DNA from: Brevundimonas vesicularis | Lineage (GTDB): Bacteria; Pseudomonadota; Alphaproteobacteria; Caulobacterales; Caulobacteraceae | NCBI RefSeq assembly: GCF_027886425.1 | Contig: NZ_CP115671.1 | Span: 1,798,001 to 1,862,000 of the forward strand | Length of the DNA: 64,000 nt | Direction: 5' to 3' | Shown here: one piece after another, positions 61,927 to 64,000 of the stretch | Position numbering within the stretch: the first letter of the stretch is position 1 | Layout of the letters: each line of letters starts with the position of its first letter | The notes under the pieces: generated by a model | The model's input: only the letters and a program-made list of their open reading frames with translations | Databases searched by the model: none | What the model was told of the DNA's origin: nothing | Translations under genes and position numbers: made by a program

Positions 61927-63318
61927 TCAGCCCGGCGAGATCATCTTCTCCGGCCGCACGGCTTCATCGAACTCCGCGTCCGTCAGATAGCCGCCGCCGA
62001 CAGCCTCTTCGCGCAATGTTGTGCCGTTCTTGTGCGCGGTCTTGGCAATCTTAGCGCACAGGTCATAACCCAGCTTGCCGTTCAAAGCGGTGACCAGCAT
62101 CAGAGAGTTATTCAGGCCGCGCGCAATATTATCCTCGCGCGCCTCGATGCCGACGACGCAGTTGTCGGTGAAGCTGATGGCCGCGTCGGCGACCAGGCGC
62201 ACCGACTGCAGGAAATTGTACGCCATCACGGGATTGTAGACGTTCAGCTCGAAATGGCCTTGCGACCCGGCGAAGGTCAGGGCGGCGTTGTTGCCGAACA
62301 CCTGGACGCAGACCTGGGTCAGGGCTTCGCATTGAGTCGGATTGACCTTGCCCGGCATGATCGACGAGCCTGGCTCGTTTTCCGGCAGCGCCAATTCGCC
62401 CAGACCCGAACGCGGGCCGGAGCCCAGGAAGCGGATGTCGTTGGCGATTTTGAACAGGCTGGCGGCGACCGTGTTAATGGCGCCGTGGCTGAAGACCATG
62501 GCGTCGTGGGCGGCCAAGGCCTCGAACTTGTTCGGGGCCGTGGTGAAGGGCAGTCCGGTGATCTCGGCGATCTGGGCCGCAACCTTTTCGGCGAAGCCGA
62601 TGGGCGCGTTCAGACCGGTGCCGACGGCGGTGCCGCCCTGCGCCAGTTCCATCAGGGCCGGCAGGGTCTGTTCGATGCGCTTGATGCCGTTCTGGACCTG
62701 TTGCGCATAGCCGCCGAACTCCTGGCCCAGCGTCAGAGGCGTGGCGTCTTGGGTATGGGTGCGGCCGATCTTGATGATGTGGCCCCAGGCCTTGGCCTTG
62801 GCGTCCAGCGCGGCGTGCAGATGTTTCAAGGCCGGGATCAGGTCGTTGACCACCTGTTCGGCGCAGGCGACGTGCATGGCGGTGGGATAGGTGTCGTTGG
62901 ACGACTGGCTCATATTGACGTGATCGTTGGGGTGGACCGGCTTCTTCGAGCCCATCTCGCCGCCCAGAATCTCGATCGCGCGATTTGAGATCACCTCATT
63001 GGCGTTCATGTTCGATTGGGTGCCCGAACCCGTCTGCCAGACCACCAGCGGGAAGTGGTCGTTCAGCTTGCCTTCGATAACCTCATTGGCGGCCTTGATG
63101 ATGGCGTCGGCCAGGGCCGGGTCCAACTTGCCCAGGTCGCGGTTGGTCTCGGCGGCCGCACGCTTGACGATGCCCAGAGCGCGCACGACAGGCAGGGGCT
63201 GCTTCTCCCAGCCGATCTTGAAGTTTCCCAGCGATCGCTGCGCCTGAGCGCCCCAGTAGCGGTCGGCGGCGACTTCGATCGGGCCGAAGGTGTCGGTCTC
63301 TGTCCGGACGTTGCTCAT
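61927..63318 (-). CDS. fumC: Class II fumarate hydratase
   Basis: Iron-independent fumarase interconverting fumarate and malate. 463 residues: WGAQAQRSLGNFKIG, VWQTGSGTQSNMNANEVISN, HPNDHVNMSQSSNDTYPTAM, IKIGRTHTQDATPLTLGQE and the signature GSSIMPGKVNPTQCEAL. Complete. Confidence 0.97.
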   Translation of the reverse strand: MSNVRTETDTFGPIEVAADRYWGAQAQRSLGNFKIGWEKQPLPVVRALGIVKRAAAETNRDLGKLDPALADAIIKAANEVIEGKLNDHFPLVVWQTGSGTQSNMNANEVISNRAIEILGGEMGSKKPVHPNDHVNMSQSSNDTYPTAMHVACAEQVVNDLIPALKHLHAALDAKAKAWGHIIKIGRTHTQDATPLTLGQEFGGYAQQVQNGIKRIEQTLPALMELAQGGTAVGTGLNAPIGFAEKVAAQIAEITGLPFTTAPNKFEALAAHDAMVFSHGAINTVAASLFKIANDIRFLGSGPRSGLGELALPENEPGSSIMPGKVNPTQCEALTQVCVQVFGNNAALTFAGSQGHFELNVYNPVMAYNFLQSVRLVADAAISFTDNCVVGIEAREDNIARGLNNSLMLVTALNGKLGYDLCAKIAKTAHKNGTTLREEAVGGGYLTDAEFDEAVRPEKMISPG

Positions 63319-63426
63319 GCGCGTAAATCTCGTCTCTCAGGCGTGGCGATGGGTTGCGCGGCGGTGTAGCACGAGAGCCATGCAGGGCAAGAAGAGCGCG
63401 GATATCCTCACACCGGCAATCGTCGC

Positions 63427-63786
63427 ATGACCGCCGGCTGGATCGGGACCGGCAAGGTCAGGGCGAGGGAGGATGGCGATGCGGTCGAGATCGTCATCGA
63501 CGGCCTGACGACCCAGGCCAAATACTACAAGCCGCTGGTCTATGAGTTCATGCGCAAGGAATGGCGCGGAGCCAGGCCGTCATGGGGCGATCATGTCGTC
63601 GAAATTCGCATGGAGCATGTCGGCGAGCCGCCGTGGATGGACCTCGACAATCTGGCCAAGGCCTTGCTCGATTCTATCAAAGGCTATCTGTTTCACGACG
63701 ACGCCCAGGTCGCGCGGCTGCTGGTCGAAAGACGCGAGGGCGAAAGAGAGCGGATCCTGATCCGCTCCTATCCGCGCAAGGACTGA
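63427..63786 (+). CDS. RusA-family Holliday junction resolvase-like protein
   Basis: The 119-residue protein has WMDLDNLAKALLDSIKGYLF and HDDAQVARLLVERR, the two-Asp core of RusA (PF05866). These enzymes cleave four-way junctions and are usually phage-encoded. Here it stands alone between fumC and sspB with no phage neighbours. Full family length. Confidence 0.85.
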   Translation: MTAGWIGTGKVRAREDGDAVEIVIDGLTTQAKYYKPLVYEFMRKEWRGARPSWGDHVVEIRMEHVGEPPWMDLDNLAKALLDSIKGYLFHDDAQVARLLVERREGERERILIRSYPRKD

Positions 63787-63792
63787 CGGCGG

Positions 63793-64000
63793 CTATTTCT
63801 TGCGGAACTGGTCCAGCGAAACGACCTTGGGGCCGTCCGAAATCGGCGGCATGTCCTGGGGCGGGGTCGGCTCGTCTTCGACCTCGTCCAGAAGCTGTGG
63901 GTCTTCGAACTGCAGCAGGAATTGGACGCTGGGATCGTAGAAGCGCGTGATCGCGGAATAGGGGATGACCAGGCTCTTGGGCATGCCGCCGAAGCGCAGC
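63793..64000 (-). CDS. sspB: ClpXP adaptor SspB, C-terminal part (cut by window end)
   Basis: The frame stays open past 63984 to the window edge, so the ATG there (MPKSLVIPYSAITRFYDPSV) is internal; upstream residues read LRFGG. The FGG..K.LVIPYSAITRFYDPSV and LQFE pattern is the SspB fold, and the tail KVVSLDQFRKK is the ClpX-binding peptide typical of SspB. It delivers tagged proteins to ClpXP. The 5' part lies beyond 64000. Confidence 0.88.
   Translation of the reverse strand, partial: LRFGGMPKSLVIPYSAITRFYDPSVQFLLQFEDPQLLDEVEDEPTPPQDMPPISDGPKVVSLDQFRKK

Overview
The window is a high-GC alphaproteobacterial chromosome segment, most probably from Caulobacteraceae (Brevundimonas-like). The inference rests on gene content and order: recG / sdhE-mfd / a PopA-type degenerate GGDEF protein, dusB-ntrY-ntrX-(D-aminotransferase)-hfq-hflX, ispDF fusion, and a pyruvate dehydrogenase cluster with a lipoyl domain on E1-beta. 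No species was established by search.

Region 1 (1-8723) is one arm of a prophage or prophage remnant. All genes are on the + strand and tightly packed with ATGA/TTGA overlaps: the 3' end of a RecE-like exonuclease, a Bet/RecT annealase, a DEDDh exonuclease, an HNH nuclease, a beta-class DNA methyltransferase broken by a frameshift, a second NPPF methyltransferase, several small phage-type proteins, a staphylococcal-nuclease-like protein and a frameshifted excisionase-like HTH gene. It ends at the 3' end of a tRNA-Ser(TGA) on the minus strand (8724-8810), a classical integration site, but no integrase is visible. Several reading frames in this arm look shifted by one base at short homopolymers, whereas the 55 kb of core genes to the right look intact.

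Region 2 (8.9-22.3 kb) is cell envelope and DNA maintenance: rlpA, tmk-holB-tatD-MBL hydrolase, recG (minus), sdhE-mfd, popA-like (minus), a YihY/BrkB membrane protein, and tusA/pncC (minus).

Region 3 (22.2-34.6 kb) has a membrane-fused spermidine-synthase-like protein, ispDF (minus), then a long + strand cluster dusB-ntrY-ntrX-dat-hfq-hflX-CPA1 antiporter. ntrB and ntrC, which commonly sit between dusB and ntrY in alphaproteobacteria, are absent here.

Region 4 (34.6-47.6 kb) has a minus operon MFS transporter-mazG-HAD phosphatase, a periplasmic VanY-like peptidase with a small HELTH protein, wrbA with a 4,5-DOPA-dioxygenase-like gene, an acyl-ACP/CoA synthetase (minus), lipA-coq10-FAD oxidoreductase-maa, rpmF, a lipoprotein and eno.

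Region 5 (47.7-54.3 kb) is ftsB followed by the pyruvate dehydrogenase cluster pdhA-pdhB-(DUF5076-like)-pdhC-gpx-lpd. The sequences before pdhA and lipA both carry GTTAC/GTAAC elements, a possible shared control of PDH and lipoate synthesis.

Region 6 (54.3-64.0 kb) holds uvrD/pcrA, small DUF genes, a YbaY lipoprotein-RHH-SIMPL operon, an EamA transporter, a patatin lipoprotein, yccF, fumC with a bidirectional terminator, a lone RusA-like resolvase and the 3' part of sspB cut by the window edge. No intergenic stretch exceeds 300 bases. No CRISPR array or insertion sequence was seen.
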